DNA of 48,624 nucleotides from Ectopseudomonas mendocina (GCF_008041835.1 NZ_VRYE01000099.1:1-48624); one strand, 5' to 3'; positions 35,027-44,037 are shown, counted from the stretch's first letter. The notes: a model not told the origin generated them from the sequence alone. Translations and numbers: made by a program.

Positions 35027-36721
35027 TTACCCGGCGCAGCAGGACAATTGCTTCACGTCCTTACTGAAGGTTTGCGCCGCGAGCTTCAGGCCCTCGACCA
35101 TGGTCAGGTAGGGGAACAATTGGTCGGCTAGTTCCTGCACCGTCATCCGGGCGCGGATGGCGAGGGCGGCCGTCTGAATCAGCTCGCCCGCTTCCGGGGT
35201 CACTGCCTGCACGCCCAGCAGTCGGCCCGAGCCCGTTTCGGCGACCAGCTTGATGAACCCCCGTGTGTCAAAGTTCGCCAGAGCGCGCGGCACGTTGTCC
35301 AGGGTCAAGGTGCGGCTGTCGGTTTCGAGGCCGGCTTGGTGCGCTTCCGCTTCGCTGAAGCCGACGGTGGCCACCTGCGGATCGGTGAACACCACGGCCG
35401 GCATGGTGTCGAGATTGAGCATTGCCTCGCCGCCGGTCATGTTGATCGCCGCGCGATTGCCGGCCGCCGCCGCGACATAGACGAACTGCGGCTGGTTGGT
35501 GCAGTCGCCGGCCGCATAAATATCCGCTTTGCTGCTGCGCATGCCCTGGTCGATCTGGATGGCACCGCGTTCATCCAGCTGCACGCCGGCCGCTTCCAGG
35601 TTCAGGCCGTGGGTGTTGGGCGTGCGTCCGGTGGCGACGAGCAGTTGGTCGACCCGCACTTCACCGTGCTTGGTGGTCAGCACGAACTCGCCGTTGGCAT
35701 GGGCCACCTGGCTGGCTTGCGTCTGTTCCAGCACTTCGATGCCCTCCAGGCGGAAGGCCGCCGTCAGCGCTGCGCCGATGGCCGGATCTTCACGGAAGAA
35801 CAGCGAGTTGCGCGCCAGGATGGTGACGCGGCTACCCAGCCGGGCAAAGGCTTGCGCCAGCTCCAAGGCCACCACGGATGAGCCGATCACGGCGAGCCGT
35901 TGCGGAATACTGCTGCTTGCCAGCGCCTTTTCCGAGTTCCAAAAGGGGGTATCTTGCAGTCCGGGAATCGGCGGCACGGCCGCACTGGCGCCGGTGGCAA
36001 TCAGGCAGCGGTCGAAGGTCACGATGCGCTCGCCCCCCTCGACCAGTTCCACACTGAGCGTGTGGCTGTCCTGGAAGCGGGCGGAGCCACGCAGCACGGT
36101 GATGGCTGGGGTGCTTTCCAGAATGCCTTCGTACTTGGCGTGGCGCAGTTCGTCGACACGACCCTGTTGCTGGGCGAGCAACCGTTCGCGCAAGACAAGC
36201 GGCGGCGTGGCGGGCAGTCCGCCATCAAACGGACTTTCGCGGCGCAGATGGGCCACGTGCGCGGCGCGAATCATGATCTTGGAGGGCACGCAGCCGACGT
36301 TGACGCAGGTGCCGCCGATGATGCCACGCTCGATCAGGGTGACGCGGGCCCCCCTTTCTACCGCCTTGAGCGCGGCCGCCATGGCGGCGCCACCACTGCC
36401 GATAACCGCCACGTGAAGCCTGTCACCCTCTTTCCCGGCGTCAGTGCCACCGCTCAGCCAGCCCCGTGCCTTATCGAGCAGGCCGGGACGGGTAGGTAGC
36501 GTGATGTCTTCGAACGCCGCTCGATACCCCAGGGCCTCGACGGCGGCCTGCATTTGTTCACGGCTTACGGCCTCGTCGACCTTCAATTCGGCCCTCCCAC
36601 TGGCGTAGGAAACATCCGCCCGATGCACGCCCGGAATCTTCTCCAAGGCCTCTTTCACATGCACGACACAGGATGCGCAGGTCATGCCAATGATTTTCAG
36701 TTCGGTCATAACGTTACTCAT
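35027..36721 (-). CDS. merA: Mercuric reductase
   Basis: The frame opens at 37099; ATG 36721 (or 36709) starts the MerA homology, giving 564 aa. The N-terminal HMA domain has GMTCASC; then come the FAD-binding GSGGAAMAAA, the redox-active disulfide GGTCVNVGCVPSK, the NADPH region VIGSSVVALELAQAF, and the C-terminal Cys pair in LSCCAG. It reduces Hg(II) to volatile Hg(0) with NADPH in the cytoplasm. It starts 20 bases after merC and is controlled by MerR from the merO/P site. Confidence 0.96.
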   Translation of the reverse strand: MSNVMTELKIIGMTCASCVVHVKEALEKIPGVHRADVSYASGRAELKVDEAVSREQMQAAVEALGYRAAFEDITLPTRPGLLDKARGWLSGGTDAGKEGDRLHVAVIGSGGAAMAAALKAVERGARVTLIERGIIGGTCVNVGCVPSKIMIRAAHVAHLRRESPFDGGLPATPPLVLRERLLAQQQGRVDELRHAKYEGILESTPAITVLRGSARFQDSHTLSVELVEGGERIVTFDRCLIATGASAAVPPIPGLQDTPFWNSEKALASSSIPQRLAVIGSSVVALELAQAFARLGSRVTILARNSLFFREDPAIGAALTAAFRLEGIEVLEQTQASQVAHANGEFVLTTKHGEVRVDQLLVATGRTPNTHGLNLEAAGVQLDERGAIQIDQGMRSSKADIYAAGDCTNQPQFVYVAAAAGNRAAINMTGGEAMLNLDTMPAVVFTDPQVATVGFSEAEAHQAGLETDSRTLTLDNVPRALANFDTRGFIKLVAETGSGRLLGVQAVTPEAGELIQTAALAIRARMTVQELADQLFPYLTMVEGLKLAAQTFSKDVKQLSCCAG

Positions 36722-36741
36722 TGAATCGTCTCTTGTCAGGT

Positions 36742-37176
36742 TCACTGGTTTGGCGGCGTCGGACAGGACGCCGGGGAGCAACGGCGGTGCGCGGGCGACA
36801 CGAAGTCCCAGATGGACACCCCAAACATGACGGCCAGGCCGATATAGAGCAGCCAGCCGCTCCGCCAGCCGTGAGCCAGCATCAAAAACACCGCTACCAG
36901 CACCAGGGCCGGGCCGATCAGGCCAGGCGCAGCGCGTCGCCACTGCCGGTGACTGAACCAGCCGAGGGCATTGACGAGCAGAGCCACGCCGGCAAACAAC
37001 GGCAACAGCGTGGTGATGAACAGGCCTTCCCATTGGCTCAAAAAGCCCAGTCCGATCGTGGCGCCCAGGCTGGCAAGGGCGGGAAAGCACGAGGCGCAAC
37101 CTATGGCGGAAACCAGCACGCCGACGGAACCGGCTTTGTCACCGATCCGTGTGAACAGATTGAAAGAATTTGCCAT
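36742..37176 (-). CDS. merC: Mercury transport protein MerC
   Basis: 144 aa with four membrane helices. The first carries the Cys pair in GCASCFPALASLG that takes up Hg(II); a later CSPASCP supplies Cys near the C-terminus. It lies between merP and merA in the standard operon order. It passes Hg(II) to MerA and complements or backs up MerT. Confidence 0.93.
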   Translation of the reverse strand: MANSFNLFTRIGDKAGSVGVLVSAIGCASCFPALASLGATIGLGFLSQWEGLFITTLLPLFAGVALLVNALGWFSHRQWRRAAPGLIGPALVLVAVFLMLAHGWRSGWLLYIGLAVMFGVSIWDFVSPAHRRCSPASCPTPPNQ

Positions 37177-37188
37177 CGGAATGCCCGC

Positions 37189-37464
37189 CTATTGCTTGAC
37201 GCTGGACGGGTAGCCGGCGTCCTCTGTCGCCTTGGTCAGCGCCTGCGCACTGGTCTTGGCATCGTCGAAGGTGACGATGGCTTCGCGCTTCTCATAACTC
37301 ACCTCGGCCTTGGTCACGCCCTCGACCTTGGTCAGCGCTTTCTTCACCGTGATTGGGCAAGCGGCGCAGGTCATGCCCGGCACCGACAGGGTGATGATTT
37401 GGGAGGCGGCCCACACTGGGGAAACCACGGCAATGAGGGCGAGAGCGGCAAGCAGCTTTTTCAT
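37189..37464 (-). CDS. merP: Periplasmic mercury-binding protein MerP
   Basis: The ATG at 37464 follows AGGAG with good spacing; a TTG 6 bases upstream is not needed. 91 aa with a Sec signal (MKKLLAALALIAVVSPVWA) and an HMA fold with the metal site GMTCAACP. It binds Hg(II) in the periplasm and hands it to MerT. It is 13 bases downstream of merT. Confidence 0.95.
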   Translation of the reverse strand: MKKLLAALALIAVVSPVWAASQIITLSVPGMTCAACPITVKKALTKVEGVTKAEVSYEKREAIVTFDDAKTSAQALTKATEDAGYPSSVKQ

Positions 37465-37477
37465 GACCAACTCCTGA

Positions 37478-37828
37478 TTAGTAGAACAAGGGGAGGATGT
37501 AGGGGAAAGCGAGCGCGACCAGCACCAAGGCCGTCACGACCCAAAAAACGAGCTTGTAGATGGTGCTTACCTGGGGATCAGCGCAGACCTCACCGGGTAT
37601 GCAGACTTGAGCCGGGCGGAAAATGCGCCGGTAAGCGAAGAACAGCGCAACCAGTGCCGCGCCAATGAAGAACGGGCGGTAAGGTTCCAGAACGGTGAGG
37701 CTGCCGATCCAGGCACCGCTGAAGCCCAAGGCGATCAGCACCAGCGGCCCCAGGCAGCACGTGGACGCGAGGATTGCCGCCAGACCTCCAGTGAGGAGTG
37801 CACCGCGCCCATTTCGCGATTCAGACAT
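37478..37828 (-). CDS. merT: Mercury transport protein MerT
   Basis: ATG 37828 behind GGAAGGATG; 116 aa. Three membrane helices with the Hg-binding Cys pair in ASTCCLGPLVLIALG in the first and a second Cys pair in VCIPGEVCADP in the cytoplasmic loop. First gene of the operon read from the mer promoter. It moves Hg(II) across the inner membrane from MerP to MerA. Confidence 0.95.
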   Translation of the reverse strand: MSESRNGRGALLTGGLAAILASTCCLGPLVLIALGFSGAWIGSLTVLEPYRPFFIGAALVALFFAYRRIFRPAQVCIPGEVCADPQVSTIYKLVFWVVTALVLVALAFPYILPLFY

Positions 37829-37863
37829 ACGTTCATCCTTCCGAGTGGTTGATCGATGGGTTA

Positions 37864-37894
37864 AGGTTATTTCCGTAGTTAGGTACGGGGTCAA
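37864..37894 (-). promoter_or_regulatory. mer promoter/operator (PmerT with merO)
   Basis: On the minus strand: -35 TTGACC (37889-37894), a 19-bp spacer holding the palindrome CCGTACCTAACTACGG (37873-37888), and -10 TAACCT (37864-37869). The over-long 19-bp spacer with a dyad is the hallmark of MerR-activated promoters; MerR-Hg(II) untwists it. Confidence 0.92.
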
Positions 37895-37899
37895 GCGGC

Positions 37900-38310
37900 A
37901 TGCACAACGCGGTGGAAAGCCTGACCATCGGCGCCTTTGCCAAGGCAGCCGGGGTTAACGTGGAAACCATTCGGTTCTATCAACGCAAGGGGCTGTTACC
38001 CGAACCGGACAAGCCCTACGGCAGCATTCGCCGCTATGGCGAGGCGGATGTCGCACGGGTGAGATTCGTGAAGTCCGCGCAACGGCTGGGCTTTAGCCTT
38101 GATGAAGTGGCCGGACTGTTGCGACTGGACGACGGCGCGCACTGCGACGAAGCGCGTGTGCTCGCCGAGCAGAAGCTTGAGGATGTGCGTGAGAAACTCG
38201 CGGATCTTCAGCGGATCGAGTCGGTCTTGGCGCAGCTGGTTGATGACTGTTGCGCGAGCCAAGGGACAGTGAGCTGTCCGCTGATCGTTTCGCTGCAAGC
38301 GAGCAAGTGA
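37900..38310 (+). CDS. merR: Mercury-responsive regulator MerR
   Basis: 136 aa, divergent from merT. It has an N-terminal winged HTH of the MerR family (IGAFAKAAGVNVETIRFYQR, then KGLLPEPDKPYGSIRRYGEA), a long dimerisation helix (~80-110), and the Hg(II)-binding Cys triad: Cys in GAHCDEA (about residue 80), Cys in VDDCCASQ, and Cys in VSCPLI. It represses the operon without Hg(II) and activates it when Hg(II) is bound. Confidence 0.96.
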   Translation: MHNAVESLTIGAFAKAAGVNVETIRFYQRKGLLPEPDKPYGSIRRYGEADVARVRFVKSAQRLGFSLDEVAGLLRLDDGAHCDEARVLAEQKLEDVREKLADLQRIESVLAQLVDDCCASQGTVSCPLIVSLQASK

Positions 38311-38387
38311 CCGCCCGCACTTCGCGCGTTAGCCCACGATTTCCCGTTTGTCAGGGCTCTCTGTTTGTCGGTCTGAAGGTGGAAAGA

Positions 38388-38408
38388 GCGGCGCTCATTG
38401 AGCGCCGC
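38388..38408 (+). terminator. Hairpin downstream of merR
   Basis: GCGGCGCTC, loop ATT, GAGCGCCGC: a perfect 9-bp stem about 80 bases after the merR stop. No T-tract, but stable and well placed. Confidence 0.6.
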
Positions 38409-38873
38409 TGACTGGGCAAAGGAGCACTTGCAAAGGCCCTAGGTTGGTACTGCTATTTGCCCTTGTGCATCAGTGGGGCGGGCCCACGTTGCATCTGGTC
38501 GAGTAGCACATATCTACCTTGCAGGCGGACAGCCGGGCTGCGCTTCGCTTCGCCACGGCCTGCCGCCGTGGCGCCCAGTTGTTCAATCTTCTTGACGGTT
38601 TCCGCCACTAGGATTGCGTCAGCCTTGTCGCGCATGGAGACAATCTGCTCGGTCGCTCTCGTGACATCGTGATCGCCGCCGTACAGCCCGTCGCCTCTGA
38701 GAAGGTCATGCAGGTGATGGATCGGATCAATTCCAAGTGGGGTCGAGGCACGCTCCGCCTGGGCGGGGTGCCGGTGACTCCTGACTGGGGATGTGTCGGG
38801 AAATGCTCGGCCCAAGCTATACCACACGGTTAGATCAGCTCTGGACAGTGAGGTGAGGCACACCCCAGCGCTG
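38409..38873. other. Junction region between mer cargo and recombinase operon
   Basis: No intact gene. A minus-strand 136-codon frame (38453-38863) fills most of it. Its second half (MRDKADAILVAETVKKIEQLG, then RSPAVRLQGRYVLLDQM) reads like real protein, while its first half lies opposite the umuC remnant. It is probably a fragment of an unrecognised gene next to a fragment of umuC. Confidence 0.45.
38663..38791 (+). pseudogene. Second umuC (rulB-like) C-terminal remnant inside the mer element
   Basis: The plus strand reads VMQVMDRINSKWGRGTLRLGG then VPVTPDWG, the little-finger/C-terminal stretch of UmuC/RulB. No start, catalytic domain or stop-proximal end is present. It is distinct from the host umuC copy, which reads ATMDLVNERFGRGALRVASI at the same place. 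It was therefore carried in from another umuC locus. Confidence 0.8.
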
Positions 38874-39302
38874 CTAGGAAGCCGGCTTACTGCTCAGAAG
38901 AACCACCTTACCAGTGGCTACGCCCTTCAGTTGAGCTAGTTCGAGAATCAGGGTCTGATTCACTGAGGCCAGTCGAGCCAGATCCTGGCTTAGCTGTGCG
39001 TTCTCCGCGCGCAATGCTCTGTTCAGCTCCCTCTCCTTCAACAATGCTTGGTGCTTCGAATCGCGCTGTGCTCGGACTGATTTCCCCATCAGACCACGAA
39101 TGCGTTCAGCCACGGCTGGGTAGGTGTTGTGGATGAGACCTGGAGTGACCCCTGCCGCTTTCGCTACGCCAGAAATGGACAGCTTTCCGTTTGTTGAAAG
39201 GATGCCGTCGATGACCTTATCGAGCATCTCCGAGGTCTTCTGTCTGGAGCGTCCGGAGGATCGTTGCGCAGTTGGCTTATTGGTCAAAGTCGGCACCTTC
39301 AA
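38874..39302 (-). CDS. TnpC-like HTH/coiled-coil protein
   Basis: 142 aa; its start overlaps the preceding recombinase stop (ATGA). Basic N-terminus, HTH-like segment (KLSISGVAKAAGVTPGLIHN, ~41-60), and a leucine-rich coiled coil (~90-130; LNRALRAENAQLSQDLARLA). It is the last gene of the recombinase operon, as in Tn554, and a structural counterpart of 1151-1666. It probably binds element ends or modulates the recombinases. Confidence 0.75.
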   Translation of the reverse strand: MKVPTLTNKPTAQRSSGRSRQKTSEMLDKVIDGILSTNGKLSISGVAKAAGVTPGLIHNTYPAVAERIRGLMGKSVRAQRDSKHQALLKERELNRALRAENAQLSQDLARLASVNQTLILELAQLKGVATGKVVLLSSKPAS

Positions 39303-41152
39303 GTTCGCGTTGGGTCACTGTCGCGAGCGTCCAAAGGAGACAGGCCAAGGCTGCTGATTACGTCGAATGCGACCTGCATATCACGTTTTGCCCGTTGCCT
39401 TACAGCCGGCCCGGCATCGTCGATTTCCATCAGCTCCAGCTGATGCGAGTAGATCCCCTGCCACGTGGTGGCAAAGGTCTCGTCAATCACAGAGTGTTTG
39501 CAGCCAGGACAACGGGTTGCCTCATACAAACCAGCCCCACCACAGCCCCGTTCTGTCGCGATGCACCAGCCATGACCAGTCGCTCGAATGTTTGCATGGG
39601 GGGCTGTCTGGGCCAGCAAGGCACTCCGATCTTTGATCGGAATGGCACGTAGCTCCATGATCCTCTCACCCGCCCCTCCAGCAAGTGGCTGATCATCCAA
39701 CCACGACTCGATGAGATCGATCTTGAATTCCGTCATCTGTTGGAGGATTTCATCGAACAGGGTGAGATCCTGTAGGGGGTTGGAGGCATAGAGCTGAGTC
39801 ATGCTCATACTGCTGTGTTTGAACTGCCACTTGAGGAAGACGAGCGAGGTACGCCCCATGCGAGACTCAACGAAGCACCGGGCATAGGTGCGACGGCACT
39901 GGTGAGTCCGCAATGGCCAATCACTTCCAGCCGCTTTTGCGACGCGCTTGAAGGCTTCATTGGAACCTGCGGCGCTGAGCACTTCGATGTGTCCAACACG
40001 TTCGGCTTTGTTGCCGTACCCATTCAAGCAGAGGAACAGTCTCTTCGAGTCCTTTCTGGCTTTCTCCAATCGAAGCAAAAGATCAGCGGAGTCAACTGAA
40101 TTGCATGACAGTTCAAGGTCACTCAACTCCGCCTCGAGCTCCCTTCTCATGGGGGTTGAGCACATGGCGAAGAGATTCAACGCATCCAGCGTAAGCTCAG
40201 GGACAAGATAGTCGACTCGTCCCTTTCCCGTTTTATGCTCGGTCGTGGTTACCCAGCAGTAAGTAACGCCATCCACTACCTCTTTTCGCCACGCACCGAC
40301 TTCAATCCCGATGACCTCTTCGTTACGCATGCCACTGGTAATGGATGCAATGTACAAAACAGCATCGCGGCAACGAATCATTTTGGGGCTGCGGCGAGTG
40401 AAAGTGTCAATTCCGGTGGCTTTCAGATCTTCTTTCGTCTTATGAACGATCTGCTCGCAATAGTTGAAGATCTTCGCCTGATCATCTGGCGGAATTATAT
40501 CCGTTCTACCCGTATTCTTATTGGCAGCCGAAGTACCCCTTGCTTCTCCAATTCCGCTGACTCGCCACAGGGACGAGTCCCCCCACGGAAAACACTGAAG
40601 AGGGGAAAGGGTTTCGGCAGAGAATATCCATAAAAAGTCAATTATCCGCAGCCTGGAATAAAGAGGCATTGGTCTTAACGACTCTGACTTGCAATGGTGA
40701 ATATAATTACTAATGTGTATGGGACGAACATCGGAAAATCGTTCAAGCTCTAAATCGCTAAGCCAACGAATAAATGGAATGACACTGGCACTGACGAGAG
40801 TTGTAATACCCCGTGCGACAGGTGGCTTTGACCCTGGAAGCCCTCTCTTGAACCATGCATACGCAACTGCTTTGCAGTCATCAATCATCTCAGGTGGGAG
40901 ATTAAAATCCCAACTGACGTACTTGTGCCCCTCGTTTACGTTAGATTGATCAAAGAAAGGTCGAAGATCCCAGCGAGCATCGCCAAAGCGGCTTAATACA
41001 AGAGTTTCGCCACGATCATTAACAATGGCACTAATAACTATCGCATCACGCTCAGCCTTGCTGAGGCCCGAGGCAGTTACAGGTTGCGCGAATAGCACAT
41101 CATAGGCCTTAAGGGCGGCCCTAGAGTTCCGATTAGCCGACAAGAGCGTCAC
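39299..41152 (-). CDS. TnpB-like tyrosine recombinase (third recombinase)
   Basis: 617 aa, close to the ~630 aa of Tn554 TnpB. Catalytic residues: Arg in TSGMRNEEVIGIE, H-x-x-R in HQCRRTYARCF, His in KHSSMSMTQ and nucleophile Tyr in QLYASNP. The Cys-rich tail (GWCIATERGCGGAGLYEATR, then CPGCKH) matches the tail of the recombinase at the left window edge. It overlaps the upstream recombinase gene by 20 bases, so translation is coupled. It acts with the other two recombinases on the CGTTGT core. Confidence 0.88.
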   Translation of the reverse strand: MTLLSANRNSRAALKAYDVLFAQPVTASGLSKAERDAIVISAIVNDRGETLVLSRFGDARWDLRPFFDQSNVNEGHKYVSWDFNLPPEMIDDCKAVAYAWFKRGLPGSKPPVARGITTLVSASVIPFIRWLSDLELERFSDVRPIHISNYIHHCKSESLRPMPLYSRLRIIDFLWIFSAETLSPLQCFPWGDSSLWRVSGIGEARGTSAANKNTGRTDIIPPDDQAKIFNYCEQIVHKTKEDLKATGIDTFTRRSPKMIRCRDAVLYIASITSGMRNEEVIGIEVGAWRKEVVDGVTYCWVTTTEHKTGKGRVDYLVPELTLDALNLFAMCSTPMRRELEAELSDLELSCNSVDSADLLLRLEKARKDSKRLFLCLNGYGNKAERVGHIEVLSAAGSNEAFKRVAKAAGSDWPLRTHQCRRTYARCFVESRMGRTSLVFLKWQFKHSSMSMTQLYASNPLQDLTLFDEILQQMTEFKIDLIESWLDDQPLAGGAGERIMELRAIPIKDRSALLAQTAPHANIRATGHGWCIATERGCGGAGLYEATRCPGCKHSVIDETFATTWQGIYSHQLELMEIDDAGPAVRQRAKRDMQVAFDVISSLGLSPLDARDSDPTRT

Positions 41153-42749
41153 CTCGAACTTTCCTCATAAACTCAATCTTGCATCCCCAGAACGGATGAG
41201 GGGACGCTTTCGCTTTGGCTTTAGCCGCTTCGATCAGTTCAATCTTGAATTTTCGAGACGTAAACTCGTCAATAAGCCTGATGAAATCGCCCTGGCGTTT
41301 CCGCCATGCCGCCCACTCATCTGTTAAAAAATACTCCATCTCAGCGTGCAAAAACTGCTGATAGCTGAACAGTCGATACAAGTCTCCGAGAGGCCCTACA
41401 ATTGCGTAACTAGGACATGTCAAGCAATGAATGAACTCGGAACAATGGGTAACGCCATCTTTGGGTGCCAGGCTTCCATAGAGGCTATCTTTGCAACCTC
41501 CTGGGGGTGTCGGTGTGACGTTGATGCCACGCAGCTGATCGGTGAATGCTTCCCCTACGAAGGTGGCACCCTCAACCTTGATCTCGTCATTTATCTTCAA
41601 ATAGTGGTTATCAGCAACGCTAGGGGAATGGCCCATCACAGCGGACACCTCCAGTAGGTCGCCGCCGCTGAGCTTCCAAAGCCTACTTTCCATAGTCTTT
41701 CGAAGACGACTGAGATTAACGATCAGCGGTTGGCCCTGATCGTCCTTCAAAGCATGCCGCGCACAGATACTCTTTGTTGATTGAAATAGCGTACTGGAAG
41801 CCAGCGCGACTACCCTATGACCATGCCCATTCTGTCCGGCGCGGTAAAGCCAAACATGCGACTTAAGCTTTTCAGGCGCAAACCCAACCAGTGGCTCAGA
41901 AATTGCCAAAGCCTTATTTACAACAGCCACCCCATCTAAAGGAATTGGGTTATATCCGTCATGCAGTTCAGTTTGTCGAATGGTTTTGCTCTGAGCACCC
42001 TTGCCGCGTCTTTTTACGGTGTTCAAGAGCCGAAGATTGGGGATGAATGGATGCGGCTGGAGTGCATCTCTAGACATTTCCAGAAGCGGCGTAGTGTTAA
42101 TTCCAGATCTGGCCGCAGTAATCAGCAATAAGACCGTCATTGCTTCGGCGTCATTTCCAGAGAATAAGCCCTTATGAATGGCTACTAAATCTGACTTTAG
42201 CGCAGTGATGAGCCCCTGCATTTCCGAGAGACTGAGCGGCTTCGCGTCATTGGTCGATTTCGCGGTATGGGGGAAAGGAACGGCTGGAAGTAGATCATCT
42301 TTATCCGCCTCAACGAATCCGTATTCAATTAGGCTGATGATCAATGACTTCAGCGACGTGTAATAGTTCTTCGCAGTTGACCCGTTTGGATACTTGAGCT
42401 TAAGCCACGAAACATATCGCTCAAGATGCCGCTTGGTCAGGCTGTTCGGGGTTGACGGCGGAGAATCAATCGTTCCGCTTTTCAGGAAGGCCATGAAATA
42501 TCGAAGGCCATTGCTGGAGTACCCTACAAGAGTGGCCAGGGAGAAATTCCCTCCATTGACCAGTGCTCTGATTACATGAATACTCTGAATAGCCCATGCG
42601 TCAAAGCCAAACCCAATGTACTGAGAGTGATCAATCTTAGTTACATTCCGGGGATTTTTCGGAAGATCGATTCTAAGCTCATTCTCTACGGTCTCGAATC
42701 CTTTAGTGACCGATTGCATTTCAGCTTTATAGTTTTTCTTTCGGGCCAA
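41133..42749 (-). CDS. Second tyrosine recombinase of the trio, atypical active site
   Basis: 538 aa. Core motifs: Arg in ITAARSGINTTPLL, a second box reading NLSRLRKTMES where H-x-x-R is expected (so the His is Ser and the Arg is retained), then VMGHSPSVADNHYLKIN with His and a candidate Tyr. A C-terminal Cys segment (HCSEFIHCLTCPSYAIVGPL) may bind metal. It starts 10 bases after the first recombinase stop. Tn554 has only tnpA and tnpB as recombinases; this extra member defines a trio. Confidence 0.82.
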   Translation of the reverse strand: MARKKNYKAEMQSVTKGFETVENELRIDLPKNPRNVTKIDHSQYIGFGFDAWAIQSIHVIRALVNGGNFSLATLVGYSSNGLRYFMAFLKSGTIDSPPSTPNSLTKRHLERYVSWLKLKYPNGSTAKNYYTSLKSLIISLIEYGFVEADKDDLLPAVPFPHTAKSTNDAKPLSLSEMQGLITALKSDLVAIHKGLFSGNDAEAMTVLLLITAARSGINTTPLLEMSRDALQPHPFIPNLRLLNTVKRRGKGAQSKTIRQTELHDGYNPIPLDGVAVVNKALAISEPLVGFAPEKLKSHVWLYRAGQNGHGHRVVALASSTLFQSTKSICARHALKDDQGQPLIVNLSRLRKTMESRLWKLSGGDLLEVSAVMGHSPSVADNHYLKINDEIKVEGATFVGEAFTDQLRGINVTPTPPGGCKDSLYGSLAPKDGVTHCSEFIHCLTCPSYAIVGPLGDLYRLFSYQQFLHAEMEYFLTDEWAAWRKRQGDFIRLIDEFTSRKFKIELIEAAKAKAKASPHPFWGCKIEFMRKVRGDALVG

Positions 42750-42759
42750 CAGTAGTACC

Positions 42760-43917
42760 TCAGATGCTTGGAGTAGAGACGGCCATAAACATCATGTCTA
42801 TCTCGTCTTCATGAGCAAGGACAGACTGAGCCTCTAGCTGATTAATGAGATGCAGGTACACCATCGTTGTTTGAACGTCGGAGTGTCCCATCCTGTCTCG
42901 GACATAGAGCAATGGCTCTCCTTTAAAGTCTCGGCTTTTCCTCAGGGCAAGAAGGGTATAAGTCCCATAGGTATGACGAAGCATGTGGGCCCTAACATAA
43001 AATCCGCACTTGCGCTCATACGCCTTCATCACGTCGACGATGGAGTCTTTCGTGTACTGCCGCCCCTCCCTTGTCAGCACCAAGGCCGTGGCGCGCCCGT
43101 TGCCGGCCGCTTTCCGTACTTCGCGCTCATGAAGCGTGTACGACCACATTTCCTCCATCAGCGACCAAGGCACGTCAATTGTTCGAGGGCGGCCGTACTT
43201 GAGATGCATGTCCGATGGCTCGAGAGCCACGCTGATCATTTGCCCAGGGCGGAGGCCCTTCTTCAGCCGAGGATTAAAGACGTACTTGAAAGGGAAAGTG
43301 CGCGCCTCGCAGGAGCGAAGACCAGTGCGAACCATCAGATGGAACAAGATCCGGTGACTTGGATCGGCATCGAGGGCGAGGCAAACCTTAGCCTGATCTT
43401 TGGTCAGGAATTTGGTCAATCGCTTACGCTCTCGCACCATCACTGAGGGCTTCGTACTCTCGGCGTTAGGACGAGCTACGTGACTGAGGAAGCCGGAATG
43501 CGGAGTCGCTCTGACCCTTCGCTCGCCAAAGGGCAGCGCTGCGATCAGATCACGCTGCTTGGCCCATTGGTAGAACCTCACAATTAGGTTCAGTCGCTTG
43601 TTCAGAGTGCTGGGATCTAGTTCCAACTCACCGCTCGACCAGTCTCTATACCGCGACAGGACGCTCAGGCCATCTGCCTGACTCTCCTCATTCCAGGCCA
43701 GACCATTGGCCTCGAGGAAGGCGAAGTAGTCGAACAGACGGCGTCCATAGGCCTCCCACGTCAGAGCACTGAGTGCCTCACCTGACTCGACTAGCGTGTG
43801 CCAAAGGAAAGATTGCGCCGGCTCCACTGGCCAACCGTCGGCGCCAACCAACAGAGGGAAACCTTCGAATGATCGACCCGCTACAGCAAGGTCTTTTGTT
43901 GCGAACACCAGCCTCAT
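42760..43917 (-). CDS. TnpA-like tyrosine recombinase (first of the trio)
   Basis: 385 aa, close to Tn554 TnpA (~360 aa). All catalytic positions are present: Arg in VRTGLRSCEARTF, H-x-x-R in HMLRHTYGTY, then MGHSDVQTTMVYLHL with His and nucleophile Tyr. It is the first gene of a four-gene operon with the two other recombinases and the TnpC-like protein. Its start is only ~120 bases from the element end, so its promoter must overlap or adjoin the recombination site. Confidence 0.9.
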   Translation of the reverse strand: MRLVFATKDLAVAGRSFEGFPLLVGADGWPVEPAQSFLWHTLVESGEALSALTWEAYGRRLFDYFAFLEANGLAWNEESQADGLSVLSRYRDWSSGELELDPSTLNKRLNLIVRFYQWAKQRDLIAALPFGERRVRATPHSGFLSHVARPNAESTKPSVMVRERKRLTKFLTKDQAKVCLALDADPSHRILFHLMVRTGLRSCEARTFPFKYVFNPRLKKGLRPGQMISVALEPSDMHLKYGRPRTIDVPWSLMEEMWSYTLHEREVRKAAGNGRATALVLTREGRQYTKDSIVDVMKAYERKCGFYVRAHMLRHTYGTYTLLALRKSRDFKGEPLLYVRDRMGHSDVQTTMVYLHLINQLEAQSVLAHEDEIDMMFMAVSTPSI

Positions 43918-44012
43918 TTCACAGCCTTAAACACCATCCAGATGACTCCCCTTCAGAGGCTGGAATGTAATTTCTCAGGCTTCTATCAAGGTGGTGCGGA
44001 CTGTAATTCATT

Positions 44013-44037
44013 TACTAACGGAAGCAATCCCTCAGAT
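44013..44037 (-). repeat. Recombinase-side terminal inverted repeat of mer element
   Basis: Reading inward on the minus strand: ATCTGA, 12 bases, GTTAGTA. Same layout and spacing as 34235-34259. Confidence 0.8.

Larger units (their letters stand above)
34235..44037. mobile_element. Recombinase-trio (Tn554/integron-like-element type) transposon carrying mer
   Basis: A 9.8-kb element inserted in umuC. Ends are defined by the split umuC frame, a 6-bp core CGTTGT on both sides, and 25-bp terminal inverted repeats ATCTGA-N12-GTTAGTA. It encodes three tyrosine recombinases and a TnpC-like protein at one end and merR/merTPCA plus a membrane protein as cargo. There is no longer target duplication, as expected for tyrosine-recombinase transposition. 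From established knowledge, rulB (the plasmid umuC homologue) is a hot spot for integron-like elements with xerC-type integrases in Pseudomonas; this fits that class. Confidence 0.88.

Noticed and set aside
36721..37668. 315-codon plus-strand frame across merA-merC-merP-merT
   Set aside because: It is antisense to the well-recognised mer genes and low in complexity (Arg/Gln/Gly-rich).
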